64,000 nucleotides of DNA, taken from Acanthacorydalis orientalis. Taxonomy: Eukaryota > Arthropoda > Insecta > Megaloptera > Corydalidae. The stretch is from positions 4,704,467 through 4,768,466 of the forward strand of contig CM068323.1 of NCBI GenBank assembly GCA_034766995.1. Reading direction: 5' to 3'. Numbering within the stretch: the first letter of the stretch is position 1; each line of letters begins with the position of its first letter. The notes below the pieces were generated by a model. That model was given only the letters and a program-made list of their open reading frames with translations, did not search any database and was not told where the DNA came from. This document shows positions 47,611 through 57,849 of the stretch, one piece after another. The translations under genes were made by a program, and so were the position numbers.

Positions 47611-48521
47611 CGAGGTCAGACAATTAAGTAATGCGACCGATTTTTTTTCTCGGCCTGTGGTAACACTGCGAACCTGTAACTCCGCCACCGTAATAGCAGA
47701 TCCCTACTCTCTCGATTGAGACCTTGACCACCCTCGTACGATCATTTCTTCGCCAGCTGTTTAGTGTTTTGTAACAACGCACGAGTAGTGCATGTCACGA
47801 TGAACATCGCTCAAGATTGTCTCGAGCAGGTTGAAAGTGATCCTACTCTTCTCGATCGAGTTATTACTGGTGATGAAAGTTGGTTCTTTCAATATGACCC
47901 CGAAACTAAACGACAAAGCCAACAGTGGCTGTCCCCTGGAGCACCAAGGCCAAAGAAGGCGAGAATGAGCAAGTCCAAAGTGAAAACCATGTTGATTTGC
48001 TTCTTCGACAGCAAAGGGGTGGTTCACAAAGAGTTCGTACCACCTGGACAAACCGTAAATCAAGTATTCTACCGCAATGTGCTCGAAAAATTACGAAAAA
48101 GGGTGCTCAGAGTGCGTCCAGAGATCGCGAAGACTTGGGTTCTGCATCACGACAATGCTCCCTGTCACAGTGCGTCCAGTGTCTCTCAGTTTTTGGCGTC
48201 TAAAGGCATCGCAACGTTACCACAACCGCCCTATTCACCGGACATGTCACCCTGCGACTTTTTCCTATTCCCCCATATGAAAAAATTCGTCAAAGGTCGA
48301 CATTTTGACTCCGTTGAAGATATCCAAGAATCTGTGACGAGGGTACTCGGAGAGGTCCCACAAGAAGTGTTCCAGAATTGTTACGAAAACTGGAAAACTC
48401 GCTGGAATAAGTGTATAGATGCGGGAGGGGACTACTTTGAAGGGGATCGCAGCGATGTTCCTTAATTTTTAAATATACTCGATTTTTGAATTTTGTCGCA
48501 TTCCTTAATTGTCTGACCTCG
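47611..48521 (+). mobile_element. Mariner family 2, copy B (internally deleted)
   Basis: CGAGGTCAGACAATTAAGTA at the left and CTTAATTGTCTGACCTCG at the right, with TA on both sides, total 911 bp. It shares the same N-terminal deletion as copies A and C, so the deleted form itself was mobilised. Confidence 0.85.
47800..48465 (+). CDS. Mariner-like transposase, catalytic domain only, open frame
   Basis: From ATG at 47800 (MNIAQDCLEQVESDPTLLDR) to TAA at 48463-48465 the frame is open for 221 residues. It has TGDESWFFQYDPE (first Asp), VLHHDNAPCHS (second) and YSPDMSPCDFFLFPHMKK (third), DD34D, and the usual C-terminal W-N-KCIDAGGDYFEG segment. The helix-turn-helix domains are missing. The ORF could make a soluble catalytic domain, but nothing shows that it is expressed. 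Mobilisation would need a full-length transposase elsewhere in the genome. Confidence 0.75.
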   Translation: MNIAQDCLEQVESDPTLLDRVITGDESWFFQYDPETKRQSQQWLSPGAPRPKKARMSKSKVKTMLICFFDSKGVVHKEFVPPGQTVNQVFYRNVLEKLRKRVLRVRPEIAKTWVLHHDNAPCHSASSVSQFLASKGIATLPQPPYSPDMSPCDFFLFPHMKKFVKGRHFDSVEDIQESVTRVLGEVPQEVFQNCYENWKTRWNKCIDAGGDYFEGDRSDVP

Positions 48522-48532
48522 TATATATATAA

Positions 48533-48990
48533 TGGCCGAAAAAAGTATGGGTATAATTAACATTTTTGTAATTGAAAGGGTATAATTAATATTTTGTAAC
48601 AAATTTATTTATTAATGTATTATTGATTTAAGAATGTAACAATAATTTATTCGAATTGCAAAAAAATGGCATTAATTAAAATAGTCTCACAAGTATTGGC
48701 ACAACTTTTAGTAATTTGAATTTCACTGAAAAGTATTTTCAGAAGCTTGAAATTAATTAGTATGACGGTGAACCTTTACTCTCCCTATCACCTCTTTTAA
48801 TCTATTTGGCATCGAAAAAAACGATTTGTACGACATATCCGGTTTTATATTTCCATATTCGAGTGCAATCACTTCCTTTAATTGAGATTTATTAGTTATT
48901 TTATGATTATTTGATCTTTCTATCTAGTGTATCTCACAAATGCTCAATCGGATTTCAATAAGGAGATTGTACAGTCACTTCCTCTCTTTG
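48533..48990 (-). pseudogene. Tc1-like relic, C-terminal end
   Basis: GGCCGAAAAAAGTATGGGTA marks the outer end of the CACTGGCC family. On the minus strand, SMPNRLKEVIG (about 48790-48820) and NPIEHLWDTLDRKIK-like debris (about 48910-48950) are the conserved tail of Tc1 transposases. It stops where the satellite starts. Confidence 0.7.
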
Positions 48991-48994
48991 AGAT

Positions 48995-49985
48995 TTATTA
49001 GTGATATTACAGGGATTGACAGTTTATTCGTTAATAAGAGCCACATGTAATTCTTTTCATACATTTATGAATGGTCAAGAGCCACAGGAAATATTATTTT
49101 AAAATTGTATTTATAAATGTCTATTTCCCCGTCTTTTGTCTAAGAGACCGCGTTAAAAGTTGCATTTTTATTATTTATATTACAGGATTTATTAGTTATA
49201 TTACAGGAGTGGGCAGTTTATTCGATAATAAGAGCCACATGTAATTCTTTTCATACATCTGTGGATGTTCAAGAGCCACAGAAAATATTATTTTAAAATT
49301 GTATTTATAAATGTCTATTTCCCTGTCTATTGTCTAAGAAACCGTGTTAAAAGTTGCATTTTTATTATTTACATTACAGGGTTTATTAGGTATATTACAG
49401 GGGTGGGCAGTTTATAAGATAATAAGAGCCACATGTAATTCTTTTCATACATTTGTGAATGGTCAAGAGCCACAGGAAATATTATTTTAAAATTGTATTT
49501 ATAAATGTCTATTTCCCTGTCTATTGTCTAAGAGACCGTGTTAAAAGTTGCATTTTTATTATTTATATTACAGGATTTATTAGTCATATTACAAGGGTGG
49601 GCAGGTTATTCGATAATAAGAGCCACATGTAATTCTTTTCATACATTTGTGAATGGTCAAGAGCCACAGAAAATATTATTTTAAAATTATATTTATAAAT
49701 GTCTATTTCCCTGTCTATTGTCTAAGAGACCGTGTTGAAAATTGCATTTTTCTTATTTATATTACAGGGTTTATTAGTTACATTACAGGGGTGGGCAGTT
49801 TATTCGTTAATAAGAGCCACATGTAATTCTTTTCATACATTTGTGAATGTTCAAGAGCCACAGGAAATATTATTTTATTTTTTTTTATATGTATATAATG
49901 TCTATTTCCCTGTTTATTGTCGAAGAGACCGTGTTAAAAGTTCCATTTTTAAAGATATTTTTCTCAAAAATTTACACGGTAACCC
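48995..49985. repeat. Satellite: five units of 194 bp
   Basis: AGAGCCACATGTAATTCTTT recurs at about 49036, 49231, 49425, 49619 and 49813, that is at 194-195 bp steps. Each unit also contains CTATTTCCCTGTCTATTGTC and ACAGGGGTGGGCAGTTTATT. The last unit diverges after ATGTATATAATG. The phrase CAGGGGTGGGCA resembles a hAT transposon end. Confidence 0.9.
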
Positions 49986-50276
49986 TTCCCGATTGTAGTT
50001 TTACTGCATTCAGCAAGTCTTAATTAACAAAATTGTTCGGTTACATATTTTTTTTAAGGATTGTTCATAATAGTAGTGCCACCTTAAACAGCAGTTTGGA
50101 CACATAATACATATGAATGTTTGAAAAGATAATATGAATTATCTATTTATGCATAAAATATTCTTATATTGGTACATACTATAATACTATAGATTATTAA
50201 TATAAAAGTTTAGGAAAAATGGCAATGAAACATAGCATTGTCTTGGGATTCGCAGTTTGTCCATCGTTAATATATA

Positions 50277-50660
50277 CACTGGCCGAAAAAAGTATTGGCC
50301 CAATTAAGATTTTCAGTTATAAATATTTCTTAGTTCGGTATCTGAAATTATTTTATCGAAAATTTTCTTGTTTTATACATAAACATTTGTTGTATACTTG
50401 ATAACATACAAAAAACGAACAGTTTTAAATCATTAAATTAAAAAAAACACCCGCTTACTAAAACAACTTCATGTTTTCTGTGAAAAAAGTATTGGTATTA
50501 TTCCAATTACCTTTAAATTAATAGATAAAATAATAAAAGTAAATGACGAGTTGGTAATCTATTTCTTCTAATCGTCTTCTTTAGCCTGTTCGACATTGAT
50601 AAAACTTTTTTTCTGTCATTTTCTGCTATTGTTTTTTTCATTTATCTGTAAACACCTCTT
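50277..50660. mobile_element. Tc1-like element, left part
   Basis: It begins CACTGGCCGAAAAAAGTATT and matches 28698-29036 along its whole length (for example AACAACTTCATGTTTTCTG and GCCTGTTCGACATTGATAAA). No coding frame is present and no right end follows. Confidence 0.7.
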
Positions 50661-50937
50661 TTGATTGAAATTTGTTGTTGATATGACGTTCTCTTATTGT
50701 TTAATCTAGTAAATTTCAGTTTTATATTAGGTGATTGCGGAGGCGTGTTTAAGAGTTGTAGGACAATTTCTCTGGATAAAAACCCCCCGGGCAGAAATCC
50801 CCCGTCAATAATCCCCTGGACAATTACTCCCGTGTAAAAAAAACCGGAAATTAATCCTCCGTGTAAAAAACCCTACGTATAAGAATAAAAAGTATTTAAA
50901 AAATATTTTCTTTACACAACATACAATGGATATGTTA
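50661..50937. other. Unassigned, with C-rich phrases
   Basis: Around 50780-50870 a short degenerate tandem of phrases such as ATCCCCTGGACAATTACTCC and CCTCCGTGTAAAAAACCC occurs. No gene or element end is recognised. Confidence 0.4.
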
Positions 50938-52015
50938 CCGGCAAAGTCCGACGACCAGGCAAAGTTCAACTTTTCCTAGGCAAACTGAGATTTGCCCGGC
51001 CGCCGTCAGGCAAAGTCCTACTTTGACTAGTTAGTGTATATCCTGATAATATATATTTTATAAATTATGATTTATAAAATTAAAATTAGATCACCTTCAC
51101 CATCACCTTCATCCATACTCTCACACCTCTACACCGGACTGTATACCTGCGCTCGATCAAATCAAAAAAGTGTGAGGTTGAGGGTGAAGTTGATCTAATT
51201 TTAATTTTATAAATCAAGATATATATTGACAAGTCAATGTCCGTCTTTGACTAATCAATATATAATCCTGATTTATAAAATTAAAATTTGATCACTGTCA
51301 CCCATACCTTCATCCTCAAATTTATCCTCACCCTCATACCTCTACTCCGGGCTGTATATGTGCGCTCGGCCGGGTCAAAAATGGGTAAGGGCGAAGGTGT
51401 GGGTAAAGGTAATCTAGTTTCAATTTTATAAATCAGGATATATATTGACAAGTCATTGTCCGACTTTGACTAATCAATATATATCCATATTTATAAAATT
51501 AAAATTATATCATCCTCTTCTTCATCCTTCCCTTCACCATCATCATCAGGGATGTGTACCTGCACTCGACCGGGTCAAAAAGGGTGAGGGTGAAGATAAT
51601 CTAATTTTAATTTTTAAAATTAGTGTGTATATATATATATATATTGATTCGTCTAAGTCGGAAGTAGAACCTCTACTCAAGGCTGTATACCTGCGCTTGG
51701 CCTGGTCAAAAAAGAGTGAAGATGTGGGTGAACGTAATCTAATTTTAATTTTATAAATCAGGATATATATTGACTAGTCAAAGTCATAATGAGCACTTCT
51801 ACAAAGAATTGTATATCTGCGCTTGGACGGGACAAAAAAGGTTAGGGTGAGTGTGATCCAGTTTTCATTTTATAAATCAGAATATATATTGACTAGTCAA
51901 AGTTGGACTTTGCTTGGTCGTCAAACTTTGCCTACAACATGTCGGCGAAGTTGGACATTGACTGACGACGGCAGGGCAAACCGCAGTTTGCCTAGTCAAA
52001 GTCGGACTTTGCCGG
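50938..52015. mobile_element. Foldback-like element with palindromic tandem core
   Basis: The termini CCGGCAAAGTCCGAC and GTCGGACTTTGCCGG are perfect inverted repeats, and roughly 100 bp on each side are related (CAAACTGAGATTTGCC / GGCAAACCGCAGTTTG). The core has about five units, each itself palindromic: ATTTATAAAATTAAAATTAG faces CTAATTTTAATTTTATAAAT around a centre with ACCTGCGCTCG. The stretch has no protein-coding capacity. The flanks are GTTA and TTTTA, so the target duplication is unclear. Confidence 0.75.
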
Positions 52016-52018
52016 TTT

Positions 52019-52038
52019 TATATATATATATATATGTA

Positions 52039-52072
<34 letters not shown>
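52019..52072. repeat. (TA)n microsatellite
   Basis: This TA array lies between the foldback element and the tail of the LINE that starts at 52073. Confidence 0.95.
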
Positions 52073-52075
<3 letters not shown>

Positions 52076-53038
52076 CATCATCATCATCATCTTCAGCCTC
52101 CACTGCTGGATAAAGGCCTCTTCCATGATTTTCCATTTTGTTCGATTCAGTGCCTCTCTTTTTCACAGATTTCCAAGAAAGTTTTTAATATCCTTATCCC
52201 ATTTGTTCATTGGTCTCTTTCTGGGTCTTTTTATATTCCCCTAATATTGTTCCCAGTCAATAATTTCTCTTGTCCATCAGTTGTCCTCTCCTCTTGCGAC
52301 ATGTCCCGCCCATTTCCATTTCAGACTCTTTACTCTTCTTATTATATCTGTGACTCCTGTTTGTTTTCGTATCCATTCTATTCTCTTTCTATCTCTTCTT
52401 GTTATTCCCAACATGCATAGTTCCATACTTCGTTGTGTTGTTTGGAGTCTTTGAACTATTTTGGCGTTAAGCACCCATGTTTCGCTGCCGTAGGTAAGGA
52501 CCGGTAGTACACACTGATCGAATACTTTTTTCTTTAAACAGAGTGGGATTGTTGATTTAAATATCGAGGCGTTTCGTCCAAAAGAGCTCCATCCCATTTT
52601 TATTCTCCTATTTACTTCTTCAGTGAATGATCCATCTCTGTTGATAAGCTGGCCTAGATAGACATATTTCGTAACTTCTTCTATTTCCGTTCCTTTTATT
52701 TCAATTTTCTTCGGACATACAAACGCACTGAACAGTACTTTTGTCTTCGTATGATTCATGTTGAGGCCGATTTTTTGACTGGCATCGTTTAGTTCTTCTA
52801 TCCTCTTTTGCAACTCTTCCGGAGTATTTGCGAAAATAACTATATCATCGGCAAACCGGAGATGGCTTAATCTTTCGCCCTTTATTTCGAATCCTTTGTC
52901 CTCCCAGTCGAGCGATTTGAATACTTCTTCCAAGCCCGCAGTAAACAATTTCGAAGAAATTGCATCTCCTTGTCTTACACCTTTCTCGATTTTTATCTTT
53001 CTTGTTTCTTCATGTAGCTTCACCGACATCGTTGCTTT
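52073..53038 (-). mobile_element. RTE-like LINE, 5'-truncated
   Basis: On the minus strand the element ends in a short GAT/ATG tandem (plus strand ATCATCATCATC), the type of simple-repeat tail seen in RTE-clade LINEs. A second copy of the tail end is at 60841-61053. The 5' truncation falls near 53038, inside the reverse-transcriptase domain. Confidence 0.8.
52277..53029 (-). pseudogene. LINE reverse transcriptase, C-terminal part
   Basis: A 250-codon frame holds RQGDAISSKLFTAGLEEVF, the catalytic HLRFADDIVIFA (Asp-Asp present), MNHTKTKVLF, YVYLGQLINRDGSF and the end domain VLPVLTYGSETWVLN. The fingers and the endonuclease domain are missing by 5' truncation. A TGA after VARGEDN cuts the last 60 or so residues, which can be read in the other copy as WTREIIDWEPRNMKRPRKRP. 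It is not functional. Confidence 0.85.
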
Positions 53039-53061
53039 TTATATAAAAAAGCAACTTATTA

Positions 53062-53063
<2 letters not shown>

Positions 53064-53095
<32 letters not shown>

Positions 53096-53195
53096 CTAGG
53101 AGGTTGTGCCCCCTATTCGCTATGCTCGCCGACCACGGGTGGTTCCGCCCCCGCTTACTTTGCATACTACTCCAACTCACTTTGCTCGTATTGCA
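53064..53195. repeat. TA array followed by GC-rich module
   Basis: TA repeats (53064-53094) are followed by CTAGGAGGTTGTGCCCCCTA, TTCGCTATGCTCGCC and CTCACTTTGCTCGTATTGC. The phrase is related in reverse complement to 13450-13480 (CAGGGGGCAGAGCCCCCTAG). Confidence 0.55.
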
Positions 53196-53214
53196 TATAT
53201 AATGCTCAATGTTG

Positions 53215-53288
<74 letters not shown>

Positions 53289-53293
53289 GTATA

Positions 53294-53343
<50 letters not shown>
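53215..53343. repeat. (TA)n microsatellite with TGTA units
   Basis: This compound TA/TGTA array is about 130 bp. Confidence 0.95.
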
Positions 53344-53348
<5 letters not shown>

Positions 53349-53578
53349 TTATAAAGGCACACATCTATATAATCTCACAGTTAAATTGAGCCGTTTGTTT
53401 TAGAAATTCACACATTTCATTGCAGTTTTTACGATACCGATATCATAATGTTTCATGTAACTTCTGGTTTCATCGTTAATAGTAATTTAATACAAAATCT
53501 CTACACGTTTTTTGTTTAATTTTTTGTTCAATTTTTTATAAAATATTTTGTCCAATTTTTTTAAATTTTTACTGAACG

Positions 53579-53580
<2 letters not shown>

Positions 53581-53640
<60 letters not shown>

Positions 53641-53668
53641 GTATATATATGTATGTATGTATGTATAG
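53581..53668. repeat. (TA)n microsatellite with TGTA units
   Basis: This TA array of about 85 bp ends in TGTATGTATGTA and runs into the GC-rich module. Confidence 0.95.
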
Positions 53669-53770
53669 TAGGAGGCTTCCTTCCCTGCTCGCTGCGTTCA
53701 GCAACCCCCAGGCTCACTACACTTATCAATTATACCCCTCTACATGTAACCGAATAAAACAATAAATGCA
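53669..53770. repeat. GC-rich-module repeat, copy 4
   Basis: GAGGCTTCCTTCCCTGCTCG and CTGCGTTCAGC are followed by CCTCTACATGTAACCGAAT and AACTCATTTATGTCTATG, the order seen at 22378. Confidence 0.65.
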
Positions 53771-53774
53771 TTTT

Positions 53775-55060
53775 TTAAACTCATTTATGTCTATGCAATC
53801 AAAGAAAAATATTCGTAACCATAAAATATGTAATATGGAGGATCTAGGTATGCTCTGTTATCCGAATAGGAAAATACTACACCGGATATTACAAGAACGT
53901 TAGTTCAATATATCCCAAATAGATTGAGAGAAGTAATAAAATAGAAAGGCTATGCTACCCGATTTTTGAGATAGTATTTTTAATTCATTTTCCTACAAAA
54001 TATTTTTGTGTACGAATACGGTTGTCCTATGTTTTTTGACCTAGTTTTTAATTTTACTTGTTAATTTTCTTGTATTAGTGAATTAAACGGATTCTTTTAT
54101 AAGAAATTAAATTTACAAATAAATATAATAATTTATCAGTAAAAAGAATTAAATATTTTATCACAATTTGTTTTTTTTACCATTTCATCGGTTGATAATA
54201 CTACTGTACGGATACACGGACATCAGATACTGTATAAATGTGCAATAAACAAAGCGATATTAATCTAAAAACATAAAAAGAAAATAAATCGTCTGCATGT
54301 ACGGAGAGTTAATTTACAAAATGAATAATATTCCTAAGGAAAGATGTCGATAACAGTTTTTTTTAATAAAAATTATTAATCTCTGACAGACAAGGAAAAC
54401 AAAAACTTTATTAAAATGGGTAAATACACTTTTTTTTCTCGTACAGTATCATGTTGTTGTGTGGAAATTTTCATCGAATGTAGAAACAGTATGTAAGTTA
54501 TTTATGTTCCATTTTGATTATTGTGATCTATAAATGTCAACGAAAATGATATGCACACACTCAAGCGTATTTATTAATGTTCTTATCAGCACGAATGTTT
54601 ATATTCTTTCAATAATTAATCAGAATTCTGCATGTTCACGTGATTCAAGTATGTGTGAAATGTCATTGATATTTTAATTGATTTGTAAACAACAAAAAGT
54701 CACCATTAAAACTCACAGCCGATGATTATTGGTTTGAAACATTTTTTTTCAGATTTGTGGAGGTCGTGTCTCATTTATTCCGTCGCACTGGTTTATCAGC
54801 AGTTTATATTCGTGTTTTATGTATAAAAATTTTGTAACTATACATTTTCGTAATTTGTAGACCTGACTTGACCTACGATAATATTTATGTTACATATCTG
54901 TGAGAGTATTTTTTTCCATTCTTTTTTTACTTTGTAATTAATAGCCAGCTAATAATTATTTCGTTGAACTTAAATACTTGTGTATTAAGTAGAGCAAGAT
55001 TTTAATCGATCTTTATATTGAAGTAAATATCTATAATAACTTATAGATAATTTATAAAAA
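53775..55060. other. Unassigned, apparently unique sequence
   Basis: No transposon end is visible. A good acceptor (TTTTTTTTCAG at about 54741-54751) and a TTTTCTCGTACAG at about 54446 precede short frames without family resemblance. I do not call exons here. Confidence 0.35.
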
Positions 55061-55146
55061 ATCATCATATATATATATATACGAGGGTGGTCCCAGAAGT
55101 ACCCGACCCAACAAAGAAAACACAAAAATTTTTGAAAAAAATATAT

Positions 55147-55735
55147 TTCTTTTTCAACATAATCTCCTTTCAGCTCTATACACTTTTCCCAGCGATGTTC
55201 AATAAGTTCGATACCCTTTTTATGATAAGAACTGTCTTGCTCCTCAAAATACCCATTAACTGCCGACATCACTTCTTCATCGTTGGAAAATCTTTGACCA
55301 CTGAGCCATTTTTTCAAGTTTGGGAACAGAAAATAATCCGAGGGGGCTAAATCTGACGAATAGAGTGCATGAGGTAGCAATTCAAACTTTAATTCATTAA
55401 TTTTGACCATTGCAATAACGGATTTGTGAGCTGGTGCATTGTCTTGATGAAACAACACTTTCTTCTTAGACAAATGCGGCCGTTTTTGATTTCTTCTCAA
55501 ACGTTGCAATAAGTTCGCATAATACTCGCCGTTGATAGTTTTTCCTTTTTCAAGATAGTCAATGAAAATTATCCCATGCGCATCCCAAAAAACCGACGCC
55601 ATGACCTGGCCTGCAGATGAAACGGTCTTCGCCTTCTTTGGAGCCGGTTCTCCCTTTTCAGTCCATTGTTTTGATTGTTCTTTTGTCTCGGGTGTGAAGT
55701 GATGGACCCATGTTTCATCCATGGTTATGAAACGG
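55147..55735 (-). pseudogene. Mariner family 1 transposase, left-arm half
   Basis: It starts inside MDETWVHHF and keeps HQDNAPAHK and the third block YSSDLAPSDYFLF (Pro changed to Ser). A six-base in-frame loss near 55490 removes codons of EEIKQKR. The normal stop is lost, and the frame reads on through the terminus. Confidence 0.85.
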
Positions 55736-55763
55736 TTATATGATGGTTATAAAATTTGTGAAA

Positions 55764-56813
55764 ATGGAGAAAATTGGTCATCGTTACGTGATACATTACT
55801 TTTATTTGAAAGGCCTCAGCCCGACCAATATAAAAGCTGAACTGGATTCTACTCTGGGCGAGTCTGCTCCTTCGTTTACAACAGTGAAATATTGGGTAGC
55901 AGAGTTTAAACGAGGCCGTACGAGCTGCCAAGACGAGCATCGCACTGGTCGACCAAATGAGGTGACAACTCCAGAAATGGTGAAGAAAATCCACAAAGCG
56001 GTACTGGTTGATCGTCGACTGAAAGTGCGCGAGCTAGCAGACATAGTAGGCATTTCAAAAAGTGCGGTACATCGCATATTATCTGAAAATTTGGACATGA
56101 GAAAGCTGTGCGCAAGATGGGTGCCGCGTTTGCTCACACTCGAGCAAAAACAGTGTCGTGAAGATGTTTCAATTGTGTGTTTAGCGAAGTTTCACAGCAA
56201 CAAAGCAGAATTTTTGCGCCGTTTCATAACCATAGATGAAACATGGGTCCATCACTTCACACCCGAGACAAAAGAACAATCAAAACAATGGACTGAAATG
56301 GGAGAACCGGCTCCAAAGAAGGCGAAGACCGTTTCATCTGCAGGCAAGGTCATGGCGGCGGTTTTTTGGGATTCGCGTGGGATAATTTTCATTGACTATC
56401 TTGAAAAAGGAAAAACTGTCAACGGCGAGTATTATGCGAACTTATTGCAACGTTTGAGCGAAGAAATCAAGCAAAAACGGCCGCATTTGGCTAAGGAGAA
56501 AGCGTTGTTTCATCAAGACAATGCACCAGCTCACAAATCCGTCATTGCAATGGCCAAAATTAATGAATTAAAGTTTGAATTGCTACCTCATGCACCCTAT
56601 TCACCAGATTTAGCCCCCTCGGATTATTTTCTGTTCCCAAACTTGAAAAAATGGCTCAGTGGTCAAAGATTTCCCGACGATGAAGAAGTGATGTCGGCAG
56701 TTAATGGGTATTTTGAGGAGCAAGACAGTTCTTATTATAAAAAGGGTATCGAACTTATTGAACATCGCTGGGAAAAGTATATAGAGCTGAAAGGAGATTG
56801 TGTTGAAAATTAA
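55764..56813 (+). CDS. Mariner family 1 transposase, complete open frame
   Basis: From ATG at 55764 to TAA at 56811-56813 the frame is open for 349 residues, a normal mariner length. It starts MEKIGHRYVIHYFYLKGLSP and contains the first helix-turn-helix region (GESAPSFTTVKYWVAEFKRG), the second (LADIVGISKSAVHRILSE), the linker WVPRLL, and the catalytic blocks IDETWVHHF, FHQDNAPAHKS and YSPDLAPSDYFLF, with 34 residues between the second and third Asp (DD34D). It is the only family 1 copy fully open within the window. In-frame codons continue upstream to 55740. The natural leader is missing, so expression would depend on the inverted arm or flanking DNA. Confidence 0.9.
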   Translation: MEKIGHRYVIHYFYLKGLSPTNIKAELDSTLGESAPSFTTVKYWVAEFKRGRTSCQDEHRTGRPNEVTTPEMVKKIHKAVLVDRRLKVRELADIVGISKSAVHRILSENLDMRKLCARWVPRLLTLEQKQCREDVSIVCLAKFHSNKAEFLRRFITIDETWVHHFTPETKEQSKQWTEMGEPAPKKAKTVSSAGKVMAAVFWDSRGIIFIDYLEKGKTVNGEYYANLLQRLSEEIKQKRPHLAKEKALFHQDNAPAHKSVIAMAKINELKFELLPHAPYSPDLAPSDYFLFPNLKKWLSGQRFPDDEEVMSAVNGYFEEQDSSYYKKGIELIEHRWEKYIELKGDCVEN

Positions 56814-56962
56814 TATATTTTTTTCCAAAATTTTTGTGTTTTCTTTGTTGGGTCGGGAACTTCTGGGACCACCCTCGTACAACGGGAAAACCCCGAATTT
56901 GCATGAAATTTGCCCCGCATAATTTCAAAACCGCATTAAAAAGATACGCACAAAACAAGACT

Positions 56963-56973
56963 TGACTATATAT

Positions 56974-57026
<53 letters not shown>
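56963..57026. repeat. (TA)n microsatellite
   Basis: This is a TA array of about 60 bp. Confidence 0.95.
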
Positions 57027-57028
<2 letters not shown>

Positions 57029-57050
57029 GTGGCCAGCAAAATTCCATCCA

Positions 57051-57093
57051 ATAATGAAAATATTCCATCTTGCCGATGGAATATTTTCATTAT
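57051..57093. repeat. Perfect hairpin, 19-bp stem, 5-base loop
   Basis: ATAATGAAAATATTCCATC is followed by TTGCC and its exact reverse complement. From here to about 57850 nothing else is recognised except a short TA run at 57447. Confidence 0.9.
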
Positions 57094-57849
57094 AATACAG
57101 AGATATTCTCAAAAAAATTTAACTGTCGGGGAAAAGAAACAAATAGGAATGTTTATGAGACACATTACACATATTAAAAACGGGAATGGGGACGTGATTT
57201 TTGTGATTTTTCTGTAACGAGGAAGTAAAAAAATATCTATAGATAGTTGTTAAAACAGTTTATTTGTTTTGACCTTCTTAGGCTATTACTTTAATGATGG
57301 CCTTACCAGATCGTACAAGAAAAAATATTATTTATGATTAAAAAATATTAAATTATCTTAATTATGTATCATTATCTACCATTCAATGATCAAATTGAAT
57401 GCAGTTTTTAGCAGTGTATGTATTTATAAATGAATGTGTGTGAATATATGTATATATATATATATATATTATCATAAAATATTTGTAAATATTATTCTTT
57501 ATTTAATTGATATGACTATTCGAAATTGATTTTTTTATAAATAACAGCACCTAAGGACAAAATTGATAAATATAGAAAAATATTTACATTTAGTTCATAA
57601 AGTTTATGTGGACTTTCTGATAAGTTCATTATTTTTATCCCTCAGAAACAAAATACAGAAAGCAGAATAATTTTAATTTTGTTTCCTGTGTAAGAATTTT
57701 TGTGGTATTCGAAGTGAGTGAAAAATCGCTTGTAATAAAACAATAAAATTCTATCTACAGTGCATGATAGGTTATCCTTTATTATCGTATTCTTTTCATA
57801 AATGAATCTTAACTCTTCTTCGAGCCACACAAAACTTTTCTAATGAAAC

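Larger units (their letters stand above)
55082..56877. mobile_element. Mariner family 1, composite copy F with two inverted 3' halves
   Basis: From 55082 to 55735 the element is a minus-strand 3' half. After a short junction a plus-strand copy starts at about 55753 and runs to its own 3' end at 56877. Both outer ends are therefore the same 3' terminus (CGAGGGTGGTCCCAGAAGTA and its complement), and TA stands outside each (55080-55081, 56878-56879). The 5' terminus and leader are absent. The outer arms of about 655 bp are nearly identical and inverted. The left edge abuts a TA run. Confidence 0.9.

Noticed and set aside
49012..49950. Regular 194-bp repeats considered as a CRISPR array
   Set aside because: The whole unit is repeated without unique spacers, the period is far too long, and the genome is animal.
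50219..50280. MAMKHSIVLGFAVCPSLI as a signal peptide
   Set aside because: The frame runs into a Tc1 terminus, and there is no splice donor or partner exon.
54446..54840. Two good splice-acceptor-like tracts followed by short frames, considered as protease exons
   Set aside because: The peptides show no clip-domain cysteine pattern, and the phases do not link 47362 to 59098.
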